In this document: positions 31,264 through 39,674 of the stretch, one piece after another
Position numbering within the stretch: the first letter of the stretch is position 1
Layout: each line of letters starts with the position of its first letter
Assembly (NCBI GenBank): GCA_016195815.1
Contig: JACPYX010000007.1
Location: forward strand, 310,001 to 374,000
Length of the DNA: 64,000 bases
Direction of reading: 5' to 3'
Source of the DNA: Chloroflexota bacterium
Lineage (GTDB): Bacteria; Chloroflexota; Anaerolineae; Anaerolineales; Villigracilaceae
Program-made: the position numbers and the translations under genes
The notes under the pieces: generated by a model
The model's input: the letters and a program-made list of their open reading frames with translations, nothing else
Database searches by the model: none
What the model was told of the DNA's origin: nothing

Positions 31264-32481
31264 CTATTCTCCAAGCGTCTTGAGATATTCGCGGATGGCC
31301 AGCGCGGCTGATGCGCCTTCGCCTGCGGCAGAGGCGGCCTGCTTTGTAGACCCGGAGCGCACATCGCCTGCCGCGAACACGCCCGGTATGGAAGTCATCA
31401 TGTGCGGGGCTTTAAGGAAACCGCGCTCGTCCATCTCGGCCCGGCCTTTGAGCAGGTCGTTGTTCGGCGTCAGGCCGATGAAGACAAAGATGCCGTCGTA
31501 GTGGGCTTCTTTCTTTTCGCCGGTCGCATGATCTTCAAGGACGACGACTTCGAGTTTTTTCCCGCCGCGCAGTTCGATGATACCGTGATTGAGAATGACG
31601 TGCATGTTCTTTTTCTCGGCCACCTTGTCTCTCGCAATCTTGCTGGCTGTCGGCAGCGGAGAATTTACAAGAATATCCACCTCGGAGGCGAATTTGGTCA
31701 GGAACAGGCCTTCTTCAAAGCCGCTGTTTCCACCGCCGACCACGAGGACTTTTCTGCCTTTATAAAATGCGCCGTCGCAAGTGGCGCAGAAGTGAACGTT
31801 GATTCCAATCAATTCATTTTCGCCGGGAATGTCCATGCGCCGATAGCGCGCACCGCTGGCAAGCAGAACTGCCTTGCTATGGTAATGTATGTCCGAGTCG
31901 GTTTCGACATTCAGATACTGCCCTTCGCGTTCAATCGCGCTGACCTCCTTTGCCTGCAAAATTTCCACGCCGAATTTCGATGCCTGGCGTCCGAGGCGGG
32001 CTGCGAACTCAGCGCCGCCGATGCCTTCATCAAAGCCGGGAAAGTTATCGAGCGTTTGTGTGATGCCGGCCTGTCCGCCTAATCCAGCTTTTTCTATTAA
32101 GAGAACTTCAAGCCCTTCGCGCGCCAAATATAAAGCGGCGGTCAGGCCTGAAGGTCCGCCGCCGATGATGATTGTGTCATAATAAGACCGCCGGGCTTGT
32201 GTTTTGAGTCCGAGTTTAGCGGCTAGTTGCGCGTTGGATGGTTCGACCAGAATCTCGCCATCTGGAAAGATGATGGTGGGAATAATGCGTTTGCCCTCGT
32301 TGATCTTCTCCACAAAAGCAACGCCCTTCGGGTCGGCGTCAATGTCCACATTGGCGTATTCGACGCGTTGCTCGCCGAAGAACATCTTGGCGCGCTTGCA
32401 GTCCGGGCACCAGGCCGCGCCGTAAACGGTGATCGTTGATGGCTTTAAGTTATAAAGGTCTGGATTTTTTTTAGCCGCCAT
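31264..32481 (-). CDS. trxB: Thioredoxin reductase with N-terminal glutaredoxin domain
   Basis: A 405-residue fusion. Residues 1-90 form a glutaredoxin domain with CPDC and IPTIIFPDG. From about residue 98 a complete thioredoxin reductase follows: FAD motif GGGPSGLTAALYLAREG, redox pair CATC, NADP motif VVGGGNSGFEEG and the C-terminal GVFAAGDVR. The internal redoxin can act as the electron acceptor of the reductase. A GCATR pentamer array lies 50 bp upstream. Confidence 0.93.
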   Translation of the reverse strand: MAAKKNPDLYNLKPSTITVYGAAWCPDCKRAKMFFGEQRVEYANVDIDADPKGVAFVEKINEGKRIIPTIIFPDGEILVEPSNAQLAAKLGLKTQARRSYYDTIIIGGGPSGLTAALYLAREGLEVLLIEKAGLGGQAGITQTLDNFPGFDEGIGGAEFAARLGRQASKFGVEILQAKEVSAIEREGQYLNVETDSDIHYHSKAVLLASGARYRRMDIPGENELIGINVHFCATCDGAFYKGRKVLVVGGGNSGFEEGLFLTKFASEVDILVNSPLPTASKIARDKVAEKKNMHVILNHGIIELRGGKKLEVVVLEDHATGEKKEAHYDGIFVFIGLTPNNDLLKGRAEMDERGFLKAPHMMTSIPGVFAAGDVRSGSTKQAASAAGEGASAALAIREYLKTLGE

Positions 32482-32530
32482 AAGTTCTCCTTTGCAGGCA
32501 TAGATGCAAAATCCGTATGGTTCTTACCTT

Positions 32531-32560
32531 GCATAGCATGGCATAGCATAGCATGGCATA
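32531..32560. repeat. Tandem pentanucleotide repeat GCATR
   Basis: Six units in a row (GCATA, GCATG, GCATA, GCATA, GCATG, GCATA) in the region upstream of trxB. The position is where its promoter should be. Confidence 0.8.
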
Positions 32561-32588
32561 TTTCTTCGCGGTTTATGATGCTGGATAT

Positions 32589-32816
32589 TTATCTGCTTCT
32601 TTCCTGCGCGGCGCGTTCAAGGATTTGGAAACCCCTGTCCATCAAGCGCCTCAGCGCGGACCCGTCAACGGGTCGCCCGGCTTCCAGCTTTTCCAAAGCT
32701 TTGAGCAACGCGCCCCGCACGCCGCTGGCGCGATGCGCCCAATAAGAGTCAACCGAGACGCGTTCGAGCCGCGCGAGTAAGAGCCGTATAAGCTGAGTTT
32801 GGTCAAATGCAGGCAT
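32589..32816 (-). CDS. Small helical protein of unknown function
   Basis: A 75-residue, charged, wholly helical protein (LIRLLLARLERVSVDSYW, GALLKALEKLEAG). It has no recognised motif and no obvious ribosome site, but composition and codon use look coding and the opposite frame is less convincing. It could help to regulate or scaffold another protein; nothing more can be said. Confidence 0.55.
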   Translation of the reverse strand: MPAFDQTQLIRLLLARLERVSVDSYWAHRASGVRGALLKALEKLEAGRPVDGSALRRLMDRGFQILERAAQERSR

Positions 32817-32950
32817 GTTGCTGATTATAGCCGGAAGATGATATTGCCTCCCGCAACACAGGCCGCTTTGGCCGATAAAGCGAATTGCCAGGATGCCTTT
32901 GTTTGGGGCTATAATCTGTTCAAGTCATATCCAAAGAAGGAGACGTAATC

Positions 32951-33064
32951 ATGGGCGATAGTGGCAAGAAAGATAAAGGCAATAAAGAACAGAAGAAAAA
33001 ACCAAAGTTGAATCAAAAAGAAAAACGAAAATTGAAAATAGAAAAGAAGAAACAAAGTAAATAG
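32951..33064 (+). CDS. 37-residue lysine-rich protein
   Basis: A very short gene with a strong AAGGAGA ribosome site 8-9 bases before the ATG and a perfect terminator 12 bases after its stop. About half of its residues are Lys or Arg (MGDSGKKDKGNKEQ start, KEKRKLKIEKKK end). Similar tiny basic proteins occur in many bacteria and are presumed to bind nucleic acid or ribosomes, but no function is established. Confidence 0.7.
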   Translation: MGDSGKKDKGNKEQKKKPKLNQKEKRKLKIEKKKQSK

Positions 33065-33075
33065 CGCATTGTAGT

Positions 33076-33109
33076 AAACGGAGACATCCACTTATGGATG
33101 TCTCCGTTT
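33076..33109 (+). terminator. Intrinsic terminator
   Basis: Perfect 15-bp stem AAACGGAGACATCCA / TGGATGTCTCCGTTT with a 4-nt loop, following the 37-residue protein gene. Confidence 0.9.
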
Positions 33110-33161
33110 GTTTGAAAAATGGGTGCTCTCAGCGCGTATGTTCTCTTGTAAGAAATACAGG

Positions 33162-33234
33162 CGCCCCCGGCGGGGCTCGAACCCACAACCTACTGATTCG
33201 AAGTCAGGCACTCTATCCATTGAGCTACGGGGGC
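33162..33234 (-). tRNA. tRNA-Arg (anticodon TCG)
   Basis: The cloverleaf is complete: acceptor GCCCCCG/CGGGGGC, D-arm with AGCTCAATGGATAGAG, anticodon loop CTTCGAA giving anticodon TCG, and T-loop TTCGAGC. The discriminator base is G and no CCA is encoded. The first pair of the anticodon stem (C27 and T43) is mismatched. Confidence 0.93.
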
Positions 33235-33341
33235 GTGTTTCGGATTATACACGAAATTGCGGGCGTCTTAATGGCCGTGCGCGCCGCCCCGGATAGGTGG
33301 CAGGGCATCAGATTGCCTTTTTGATGCTTTTTAATTATGCC

Positions 33342-33360
33342 GCCGCGCTGAAAGCGCGGC
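33342..33360 (+). terminator. Short hairpin, possible terminator
   Basis: GCCGCGCT / AGCGCGGC with a GAA loop, followed by TTGCTATTTT. No gene on the + strand reads into it except after the tRNA region. Weak terminator or structural element. Confidence 0.4.
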
Positions 33361-33398
33361 TTGCTATTTTGTAAAGATGTCGAACGCGCTTCGCCAAC

Positions 33399-33426
33399 TT
33401 GACACTGCCTTGCCCTGTGCTAAAAT
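33399..33426 (+). promoter_or_regulatory. Promoter of the roadblock operon
   Basis: TTGACA at 33399-33404 and TAAAAT at 33421-33426, spacing 16, about 75 bases before the first gene. Confidence 0.7.
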
Positions 33427-33500
33427 TGCTTCACTATTGTTCGGGACAGCCCACAGATACGATCATTGTGGTTGCCGTGTCCTTTTTATGGAGGGTCGTC

Positions 33501-33872
33501 TTGACCAAGAATCGCACGCAACAAATGGTAGATCGCCTGCGCGAACTTCAGGCCTCTTCTCCCGATATCGAGGCCTCTGCCGTCGTTAGTGTTGACGGCC
33601 TGCCCATTGCTTCAGCCCTGCCGCAAGGCGTTGAAGAAGACCGCGTCTCTGCCATGTCTGCCGCTATGCTTTCTCTCGGCGAACGCATCGCCAATGAATT
33701 GGGACGCGGCTCCCTTGAGCAGGTTTACATCAAAGGCGAAAAGGGGTATGTCATGTTGATGTCGGTCGGCCAGGAGGCCGTACTGACTGCTCTCGCGCGT
33801 GAACAGGCCAAGCTTGGACTTATCTTTCTCGATATGCGCCGGGCTGCCGAAGATCTTTCGAAATTGATCTAG
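33501..33872 (+). CDS. Roadblock/LC7 domain protein (MglB-like)
   Basis: A 123-residue roadblock-fold protein, the type that acts as GTPase-activating or scaffold partner of Ras-like GTPases such as MglA. Typical phrases are ASAVVSVDGLPIASALP, MLSLGERIANELGRG and VLTALAREQAKLGLIFLDM. I use the TTG at 33501, eight bases after GGAGG, because upstream in-frame residues do not belong to the family. It heads an operon with V4R, response-regulator and glycosyltransferase genes. No small GTPase is adjacent. Confidence 0.88.
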   Translation: MTKNRTQQMVDRLRELQASSPDIEASAVVSVDGLPIASALPQGVEEDRVSAMSAAMLSLGERIANELGRGSLEQVYIKGEKGYVMLMSVGQEAVLTALAREQAKLGLIFLDMRRAAEDLSKLI

Positions 33873-33883
33873 TTGGAGATCGT

Positions 33884-34519
33884 ATGAGTCCCATTCAAAA
33901 AGCTGGCCTGTACTACCCAAATAAATTCGGCTTGATCACCATCAAGTCGCTCGAAGAAGTGATGGGCAAGAACGGACTGAACGCCATTCTTAACCTTGCT
34001 GGTCTAAATCATTATGTTGAAAATTATCCACCCGATAATCTCGAAAAAGGGTTCGACTTTAGCGAGCTTTCCGCCATTGGTACCGGGTTGGAGGAGATGT
34101 ACGGCCCGCGCGGCGGGCGCGGCCTTGCGTTGCGCGCCGGACGCGCAACTTTCGCCGATGCCCTCAAGAACTTTGGCGCCCTGGCTGGCGTGGCCGACCT
34201 GGCGTTCGTAGTTCTTCCTCTTCATGCCAAACTGCGAATCGGCCTGCCTTCGATGGCAAAGATCTTCAGTCAGTTGAGCGACCAGCACAGCACGGTCGAA
34301 GAAAAAGACAATGAATTTATTTACACCATTCACAAGTGCCCGTGTTGTTGGGGACGCCACGATGCGGACAAGCCTGTCTGTTTTATTGCGACCGGCCTGT
34401 TGCAGGAAGGACTCAAATGGATTTCCGGCGGAAACGAATTCCGCGTCAACGAGTCCAAGTGCGTGGCGGTTGGCGATGACGTGTGTGAATTTGTCATTCA
34501 AAAAGAACCCATTTCCTAA
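33884..34519 (+). CDS. V4R-domain protein (4-vinyl reductase-like sensor)
   Basis: A 211-residue protein. The C-terminal half carries the V4R small-ligand-binding domain with its Cys-rich part (HKCPCCWGRH, then CFIATGLLQEGLKW and ESKCVAVGDDVCEF). The N-terminal half resembles the domain often placed before it. V4R domains act as sensors of hydrocarbons or other small molecules and some participate in bacteriochlorophyll synthesis. It is 11 bp downstream of the roadblock gene. Roadblock-V4R pairing is a recurrent bacterial combination. Confidence 0.83.
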   Translation: MSPIQKAGLYYPNKFGLITIKSLEEVMGKNGLNAILNLAGLNHYVENYPPDNLEKGFDFSELSAIGTGLEEMYGPRGGRGLALRAGRATFADALKNFGALAGVADLAFVVLPLHAKLRIGLPSMAKIFSQLSDQHSTVEEKDNEFIYTIHKCPCCWGRHDADKPVCFIATGLLQEGLKWISGGNEFRVNESKCVAVGDDVCEFVIQKEPIS

Positions 34520-34531
34520 TAGGGGGCCTTT

Positions 34532-35386
34532 ATGGCAGATGTCAAATCGAAAATCCTGATTGTCGAAGACGACCTCGACGTAGCCGAAATGCTAAATGCT
34601 TATTTCCGCGTGCAGGGCTACGAAGTTTTTACCGTCAATTGGGGCGAAGACGGTGTACGCGCTTCCCAAACGATTCACCCTGACCTGGTTATTCTCGATA
34701 TTCGCCTGCCGGACATTGACGGCTATGAAGTCGCCAAGCGCCTGCGCGCCGACCGTCGCACGCAGAACCTGCCCATCATTTTTCTGACCGAGAAGCGCGA
34801 GCGCTCCGATAAACTTCAGGGCCTTGAAATCGGCGCGGACGATTATATTACCAAGCCGTTCGACGTGCAGGAACTTCGTCTGCGCGTTCGCAATGCCCTC
34901 AAGCGCGTCAGCCAGGGTTCGCTCACCAACCCGGTCAGCGGCCTGCCTGAAGGCGCACTGGTGAATGAGCGTCTTAATGAAATCATCAAAAAGGGTGATT
35001 GGTCTGTTCTGCTTGTTGCGCTTGAAAACATGGATGCCTTCCGTGAAGCGTATGGCTTCGTAGCATCTGACGATGTTTTGCGCGCCGTCAGCCTGATGGT
35101 GTTGAACACCATGCGCGAGGCCAGCGGCTCAGACGATTTCCTCGGGCACACTGGCTCGGCCGATTTCGTGTTGATTGTTCCGCCTGCCAATCTGCAAGCT
35201 TTGCGCGAACGTTTGCGCGTCCGCCTTGAACAATCCCTTGATTATTTTTATCCCCTCAAAGATCGCGAACAGGCCGCCAAGCGCAAAGACCGCCTGACGG
35301 TTAAGATCGCGGATCTGCCATCTGTTTCAGGCCGTTTCACCAGCGCCGAGCAGCTCAAGGTCGAGTTGCAGAAGCGGAAGCGTTAG
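34532..35386 (+). CDS. Response regulator with degenerate GGDEF-like output domain
   Basis: A 284-residue regulator. The receiver has acidic residues EDD near residue 11, phosphoacceptor Asp in LDIRLPD, and Lys in TKPFD. From about residue 125 a GGDEF-fold domain follows (GLPEGALVNERL, then LLVALENMDAFREAYG, SDDVLRAVSLMV) but the catalytic motif is GSADF instead of GG[DE]EF, so diguanylate cyclase activity is unlikely. It may bind a nucleotide or protein instead. No kinase is adjacent; the V4R and roadblock proteins may be its signalling partners. Confidence 0.85.
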   Translation: MADVKSKILIVEDDLDVAEMLNAYFRVQGYEVFTVNWGEDGVRASQTIHPDLVILDIRLPDIDGYEVAKRLRADRRTQNLPIIFLTEKRERSDKLQGLEIGADDYITKPFDVQELRLRVRNALKRVSQGSLTNPVSGLPEGALVNERLNEIIKKGDWSVLLVALENMDAFREAYGFVASDDVLRAVSLMVLNTMREASGSDDFLGHTGSADFVLIVPPANLQALRERLRVRLEQSLDYFYPLKDREQAAKRKDRLTVKIADLPSVSGRFTSAEQLKVELQKRKR

Positions 35387-35394
35387 GAGTTTGT

Positions 35395-36135
35395 TTGCGC
35401 ATCACGGCCATCATTCCAACCTATAACGAAGCGGAGAACCTGCCCAAACTGGTCTCCGCTTTATTTACGCTTTCACTCGATCTGCATCTTTTGGTTGTGG
35501 ATGATAACAGCCCCGATGGAACCGGTCGGATCGCCGACGAATTAGCCAATGTGGATAAGCGCCTGCGCGTGCTTCATCGTACCGGAAAATTGGGTCTGCG
35601 CTCTGCGTATCTCGAAGGTTTCCGCTTCGCGCTGGACGATGGGGCGGACGCCGTTTTACAAATAGACGCGGACTTTTCGCATGATCCCGCCAAAATTCCC
35701 GCCATGACCGAGCTTCTTAAATCTTACGATGTTGTACTTGGTTCGCGCTATGTCAAAGGCGGCGCGGTGGACGAGCGTTGGCCGCGTTGGCGCAGGGCTC
35801 TTTCGGCCTTTGGCAACTTCTACGCCCGCACGATTTTGGGCTTGCCCTTTTACGATGTGACCACTGGTTTTCGTCTCTGGCGGCGCGAGACTCTTAATGG
35901 CCTGCCCTTTGACCGCATCCACTCCAGTGGATATATTTTCCTGGTTGAAATGGCCTATCTGGCACACTGCCTCGAATATACAATCGGCGAAGTGCCGATT
36001 TATTTTGCCGACCGGCGTTGGGGTAAATCCAAGATGTCTTTCAAGATACAGGCCGAAGCTGCTGCGCGCGTCTGGTCGGTTTGGTGGAATTATCGCGACC
36101 TGCGGCATAAAGGCCGAACTGCGCGGTTGGGATAA
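35395..36135 (+). CDS. Polyprenol-phosphate mannosyltransferase-like GT2 glycosyltransferase
   Basis: A 246-residue GT-A enzyme of the dolichol-phosphate mannose synthase group. It has AIIPTYNEAENLPKLV at the start, the VVDDNSPDGT motif, and DADFSHDP with the metal-binding DAD, plus the C-terminal RWGKSKMS signature. There are no membrane segments, as in the short DPM1 type. It starts with TTG after TAGGAG. It makes polyprenyl-phosphate-linked mannose as donor for GT39/GT-C enzymes such as those at 41435 and 45156. Confidence 0.88.
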   Translation: MRITAIIPTYNEAENLPKLVSALFTLSLDLHLLVVDDNSPDGTGRIADELANVDKRLRVLHRTGKLGLRSAYLEGFRFALDDGADAVLQIDADFSHDPAKIPAMTELLKSYDVVLGSRYVKGGAVDERWPRWRRALSAFGNFYARTILGLPFYDVTTGFRLWRRETLNGLPFDRIHSSGYIFLVEMAYLAHCLEYTIGEVPIYFADRRWGKSKMSFKIQAEAAARVWSVWWNYRDLRHKGRTARLG

Positions 36136-36285
36136 ACGGCAAATCGGATGTTTCGCTTTGCTCATGGAAGCGCGGACGCCTTTTCCAACCATCTGAAAGC
36201 GATTCGAAATCCGCGCGCTGGGCGGGAAAAGACGCATTGCGCGAGCTCGAAATGAAAGCTGCTTTGCGGAATCGGAAATGAGCAA

Positions 36286-36313
36286 TTGACGCTCCGTTTT
36301 AACTCGCTATAAT
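36286..36313 (+). promoter_or_regulatory. Promoter of the potDABC operon
   Basis: TTGACG at 36286-36291 and a perfect TATAAT at 36308-36313, spacing 16. The stretch 36136-36285 before it shows no gene. Confidence 0.75.
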
Positions 36314-36363
36314 GTAGCCAATTCGTTCAAATCAAGAGTCTGGCGTCTCGTTTGTTTGATTGG

Positions 36364-36383
36364 AAGGAGGTGAAAGATTCACC
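36364..36383 (+). promoter_or_regulatory. Orphan Shine-Dalgarno in a leader hairpin
   Basis: The leader contains a full-length AAGGAGGTGA (36364-36373) with no start codon in range. Its GGTGAA pairs with TTCACC at 36378-36383. The true ribosome site of potD (AAAGGAG) is some 60 bases further on. It could be a ribosome-standby or regulatory element. Confidence 0.35.
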
Positions 36384-36438
36384 GAGTGGCCTGATTTTTC
36401 ATTTATAAATGCTGGATTCAAAATCTAAAGGAGAGAGA

Positions 36439-37671
36439 ATGAATTCGAAAACTGCTTTTAAGTTAATGTCCCTGTTGATTCTATTTAGCATTGCCCTGGC
36501 CGCTTGCGGCGGCGCGGCGACTCCGGCGGCAACCGAAGTTCCTGCCGTTACTCAGGCGCCGGCCGTTACCGATGTCCCCGCGACTGCTGCCCCGGCTGAA
36601 ACGAAAGGCGAAGGCGAAGTTGATATCGTGGACTGGCCCGGTTATATCGAACGTGGCGCGAACGATCCTAACTACGATTGGGTAACCGCCTTCGAAAAGG
36701 AAACCGGCTGTACGGTTAAAGTCAAAGACGCGGCCACTTCCGACGAAATGGTGCAGTTGATGAATTCGGGCGGTTTCGACCTGGTGACCGCCTCCGGCGA
36801 TGCCAGCTTGCGCCTTGTCTATGGCGGCACAGTTCAGGAAATTGACATTACAAAAATCCCTTCTTACAGCAAAGTTGATGTGCGTTTGCAGAACGCTCCC
36901 TGGCATACTGTAAACGGCAAACATTACGGGGTTCCTTATCAGTGGGGCGCGAACCTGCTGATGTACAACACGAACGTTTTCCCAACTGCCCCAACTTCAT
37001 GGGATGTTGTATTCAAGGAAATGACCCTGCCCGATGGAAAATCGAACAAGAATCGCGTCCAGGCCTATTCTGGCCCGATCTATGTTGCCGACGCGGCTTT
37101 GTACCTCAAGGCTAATAATCCTGAATTAGGCATCACCGATCCTTATGAATTGAACCAGACGCAGTTCGATGCGGCGGTTGCTCTCTTGAAAGAACAGCGC
37201 AAGATCGCCTCCAAATATTGGGGCGATTATCTGCTACAGGTCGAAGACTTCAAGAGTGAAGGCTTTGTTGCTTCCTCCTCCTGGCCTTTGATGGTCAATC
37301 TCCTGCAGGCCGATAAGCAACCGATTGCAAGCACCATTCCGCAGGAAGGCGCCACCGGCTGGGCAGATACTACCATGATGGCTAAGAATGCTCCGCACCC
37401 GAATTGCGCTTACAAGTGGCTGGAGCACTCGCTCGATCCAAAAGTGCAAGGCGACGTGGCTTCCTGGTTCGGCTCCAATCCATCTGTTCCCGAAGGTTGC
37501 ACCGCCAGCGATTTGCTCGGCGCCGATGGATGCAAGACCAACGGTTACAATGATTTTGACAAGATCAGTTTTTGGAAGACCCCGATAGCTGATTGTGGCA
37601 ATGGCAAGAGTGACTGCGTGACCTATGATAAATGGGTCGAGACGTTCACGGCCATAGTTGGCGGGCAGTAA
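36439..37671 (+). CDS. potD: Extracellular polyamine-type solute-binding lipoprotein
   Basis: A 410-residue lipoprotein with lipobox ALAAC (about residue 24) and an Ala/Pro/Val-rich linker to about residue 60. It has the PotD/PotF-like periplasmic-binding fold: WPGYIERG, FEKETGCTVKV, GFDLVTASGDA, YGVPYQWGANLLMYN and the C-terminal CVTYDKWVE. The start is after AAAGGAG; an in-frame ATG ten codons upstream is without one. It binds ligand for the transporter encoded next. Spermidine/putrescine is inferred from gene order and family. Confidence 0.88.
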   Translation: MNSKTAFKLMSLLILFSIALAACGGAATPAATEVPAVTQAPAVTDVPATAAPAETKGEGEVDIVDWPGYIERGANDPNYDWVTAFEKETGCTVKVKDAATSDEMVQLMNSGGFDLVTASGDASLRLVYGGTVQEIDITKIPSYSKVDVRLQNAPWHTVNGKHYGVPYQWGANLLMYNTNVFPTAPTSWDVVFKEMTLPDGKSNKNRVQAYSGPIYVADAALYLKANNPELGITDPYELNQTQFDAAVALLKEQRKIASKYWGDYLLQVEDFKSEGFVASSSWPLMVNLLQADKQPIASTIPQEGATGWADTTMMAKNAPHPNCAYKWLEHSLDPKVQGDVASWFGSNPSVPEGCTASDLLGADGCKTNGYNDFDKISFWKTPIADCGNGKSDCVTYDKWVETFTAIVGGQ

Positions 37672-37688
37672 ACTAAATTTCGATTGAA

Positions 37689-37720
37689 TCGAGCCGCGCC
37701 AGAATATTGGCGCGGCTCGA
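37689..37720 (+). terminator. Intergenic stem-loop between potD and potA
   Basis: Perfect 13-bp stem TCGAGCCGCGCCA / TGGCGCGGCTCGA with a 6-nt loop and no T-run. Such hairpins protect the binding-protein mRNA or reduce transcription into the membrane genes. Confidence 0.7.
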
Positions 37721-37738
37721 AAATGCATAAGGCAGCCA

Positions 37739-38767
37739 ATGAGCGATTCTGCAGTCCTCTTCAAAAACGTCAGCCGACATTTTGGGGATGTCAAGGCGGT
37801 GGACGATGTGGCCCTGGAAGTCAAAGACGGTGAATTCTTTTCTATGCTTGGGCCATCGGGCTCAGGCAAAACCACCTGCCTGCGAATGATCGCCGGATTT
37901 GACCGCCCAACCTCCGGGCATATATATCTTTATGGACAGGATGTCTCCAACCTGCCTCCATACGAAAGATCGGTCAACACGGTTTTCCAGGATTACGCCC
38001 TGTTCCCTCACATGACCGTGGAAGATAACATTGCCTATGGCCTGATGATCAAAAAAGTTTCGCGCGCACAAAGAATGAAACAAGTAGATGACATGCTCGA
38101 TCTTGTCCGCCTGCCCGGCTTCGGGCATCGTAAGCCCTCGCAACTTTCCGGGGGACAGCGGCAGCGCGTGGCTCTCGCCCGGGCCTTGATCAATCATCCC
38201 AAAGTTTTATTGCTCGATGAGCCGCTCGGCGCTCTTGATCTGAAACTTCGCCAGCAGATGCAGGTCGAATTAAAAAATATCCAGCAAAGAGTCGGCATTA
38301 CGTTTGTGTTCGTGACCCACGACCAGGAAGAAGCCCTGACCATGAGCGATCGTATCGCGGTCTTCAATCAAGGCAAAATCGAGCAGGTGGGCACTCCTGC
38401 CGAAGTATACGAGCATCCTGCGACTTCATTCGTGGCGAGCTTTGTGGGAACCTCCAATCTTGTGTCCGGGGAAGTGGCAAAGCGCATCACCGGCTCAGAC
38501 GCAAGGTTCTCCATTCGACCGGAAAAAATTCACCTTGCCGCTCCCAGTCAACAGATGGGCGCTGAGATGTTTGCCGCGGACGGCAAAGTCCGCGATGTCG
38601 TTTATCTCGGCCTGTACACGCGCTATCTTGTTGAACTGGATGGCGGCGGCGACCTGGTGGTTGTCGAACAGAATCTAAAGACAACTTCGATGGACGTAAT
38701 GAAGGTCCGAGGCCAGAAAGTGCGGCTGTTTTGGCAGAAGGACCACGTCCGCTATGTGGGAGGCTAG
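37739..38767 (+). CDS. potA: ABC transporter ATP-binding protein, polyamine type
   Basis: A 342-residue ATPase. Walker A GPSGSGKTT, Q-loop FQDYALFPHM, signature LSGGQRQR, Walker B VLLLDEPLGALD and the switch His in VFVTHDQEEAL are all intact. A C-terminal TOBE-type domain follows from about residue 240. It powers PotB/PotC. Its stop is one base before the ATG of potB. Confidence 0.94.
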   Translation: MSDSAVLFKNVSRHFGDVKAVDDVALEVKDGEFFSMLGPSGSGKTTCLRMIAGFDRPTSGHIYLYGQDVSNLPPYERSVNTVFQDYALFPHMTVEDNIAYGLMIKKVSRAQRMKQVDDMLDLVRLPGFGHRKPSQLSGGQRQRVALARALINHPKVLLLDEPLGALDLKLRQQMQVELKNIQQRVGITFVFVTHDQEEALTMSDRIAVFNQGKIEQVGTPAEVYEHPATSFVASFVGTSNLVSGEVAKRITGSDARFSIRPEKIHLAAPSQQMGAEMFAADGKVRDVVYLGLYTRYLVELDGGGDLVVVEQNLKTTSMDVMKVRGQKVRLFWQKDHVRYVGG

Positions 38768-38768
38768 G

Positions 38769-39674
38769 ATGCTAAATCGCATCTCGACCTTTTTATATCG
38801 ACGTCCAAAACTGGTGCTGGCGCTCTTGTTGTTGCCGCCTCTGCTCTGGTTTGTAGTGGTGTACCTCGGCGCGCTGCTTACGATGTTGATCAACAGCTTT
38901 TTTTACCTGGATGGCTTTACGGGTAAGGTCGTGCCCGAATTTACTTTGCGGACCTATGCCAAGCTCTTTGAAACAACCAATTTGCAGATTTTTGGCCGCA
39001 CCACCTTGATGGCCGCTCTTGTGACACTGGCTTGTGTGGCGATTGCTTTTCCCCTTTCTTATTACATTGCGCGCTTTGCATCTCCGCGCCTCAAAACCTG
39101 GTTATATCTTGCAGTGACCATTCCTCTTTGGTCGAGTTATGTCGTGCGCGTCTATTCATGGAAGCTCATCCTTGCACAGGAAGGCATCGTTTCCTGGTTT
39201 GCCCGGCTGGTGCGCCTGGACGGGGTTCTCGGCTGGTATCTGGGCCTGCCCGCTGTGGGCGGTCCTTCGCTTTCTGTCTCGGCGACCGGCGTTTTCCTTG
39301 TCTTTGTTTATATCTGGCTTCCTTACATGATCATTCCGATCCAGACGGCGCTGGAACGCGTTCCCAAGTCGTTGATCGAGGCTTCCGGCGATCTGGGCGC
39401 TAATTCCGCGCAGACGTTTCGTAATGTGATCCTGCCCCTGGCGTTTCCGGGTGTGGTGGCTGGTTCAATCTTTACATTCTCGTTGACGCTTGGCGATTTC
39501 ATTGTGCCATCCCTGTTCGGTAATTCAAGTTTCTATATCGGCAAAGCCGTGCTTGCTTACCAGGGTACGTCTGGTAATATCCCGCTTGCCGCCGCTTTCA
39601 CGATGGGACCGATTGTCATCATGGTCGTTTATCTTTTAATTGCCCGTAAACTAGGAGCCTTCGATGCTCTCTAA
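38769..39674 (+). CDS. potB: ABC transporter permease, polyamine type
   Basis: A 301-residue permease with six membrane segments and the EAA loop (IEASGDLGANSAQTFRNVILPL) that contacts the ATPase. The start at 38769 follows GGAGG; an earlier in-frame ATG lies inside potA. It overlaps potC by 11 bases. Confidence 0.93.
   Translation: MLNRISTFLYRRPKLVLALLLLPPLLWFVVVYLGALLTMLINSFFYLDGFTGKVVPEFTLRTYAKLFETTNLQIFGRTTLMAALVTLACVAIAFPLSYYIARFASPRLKTWLYLAVTIPLWSSYVVRVYSWKLILAQEGIVSWFARLVRLDGVLGWYLGLPAVGGPSLSVSATGVFLVFVYIWLPYMIIPIQTALERVPKSLIEASGDLGANSAQTFRNVILPLAFPGVVAGSIFTFSLTLGDFIVPSLFGNSSFYIGKAVLAYQGTSGNIPLAAAFTMGPIVIMVVYLLIARKLGAFDAL

Noticed and set aside
35395-35397. Search for an ATG start for the mannosyltransferase
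   Set aside because: No ATG is near the conserved N-terminus; TTG with TAGGAG upstream fits best.
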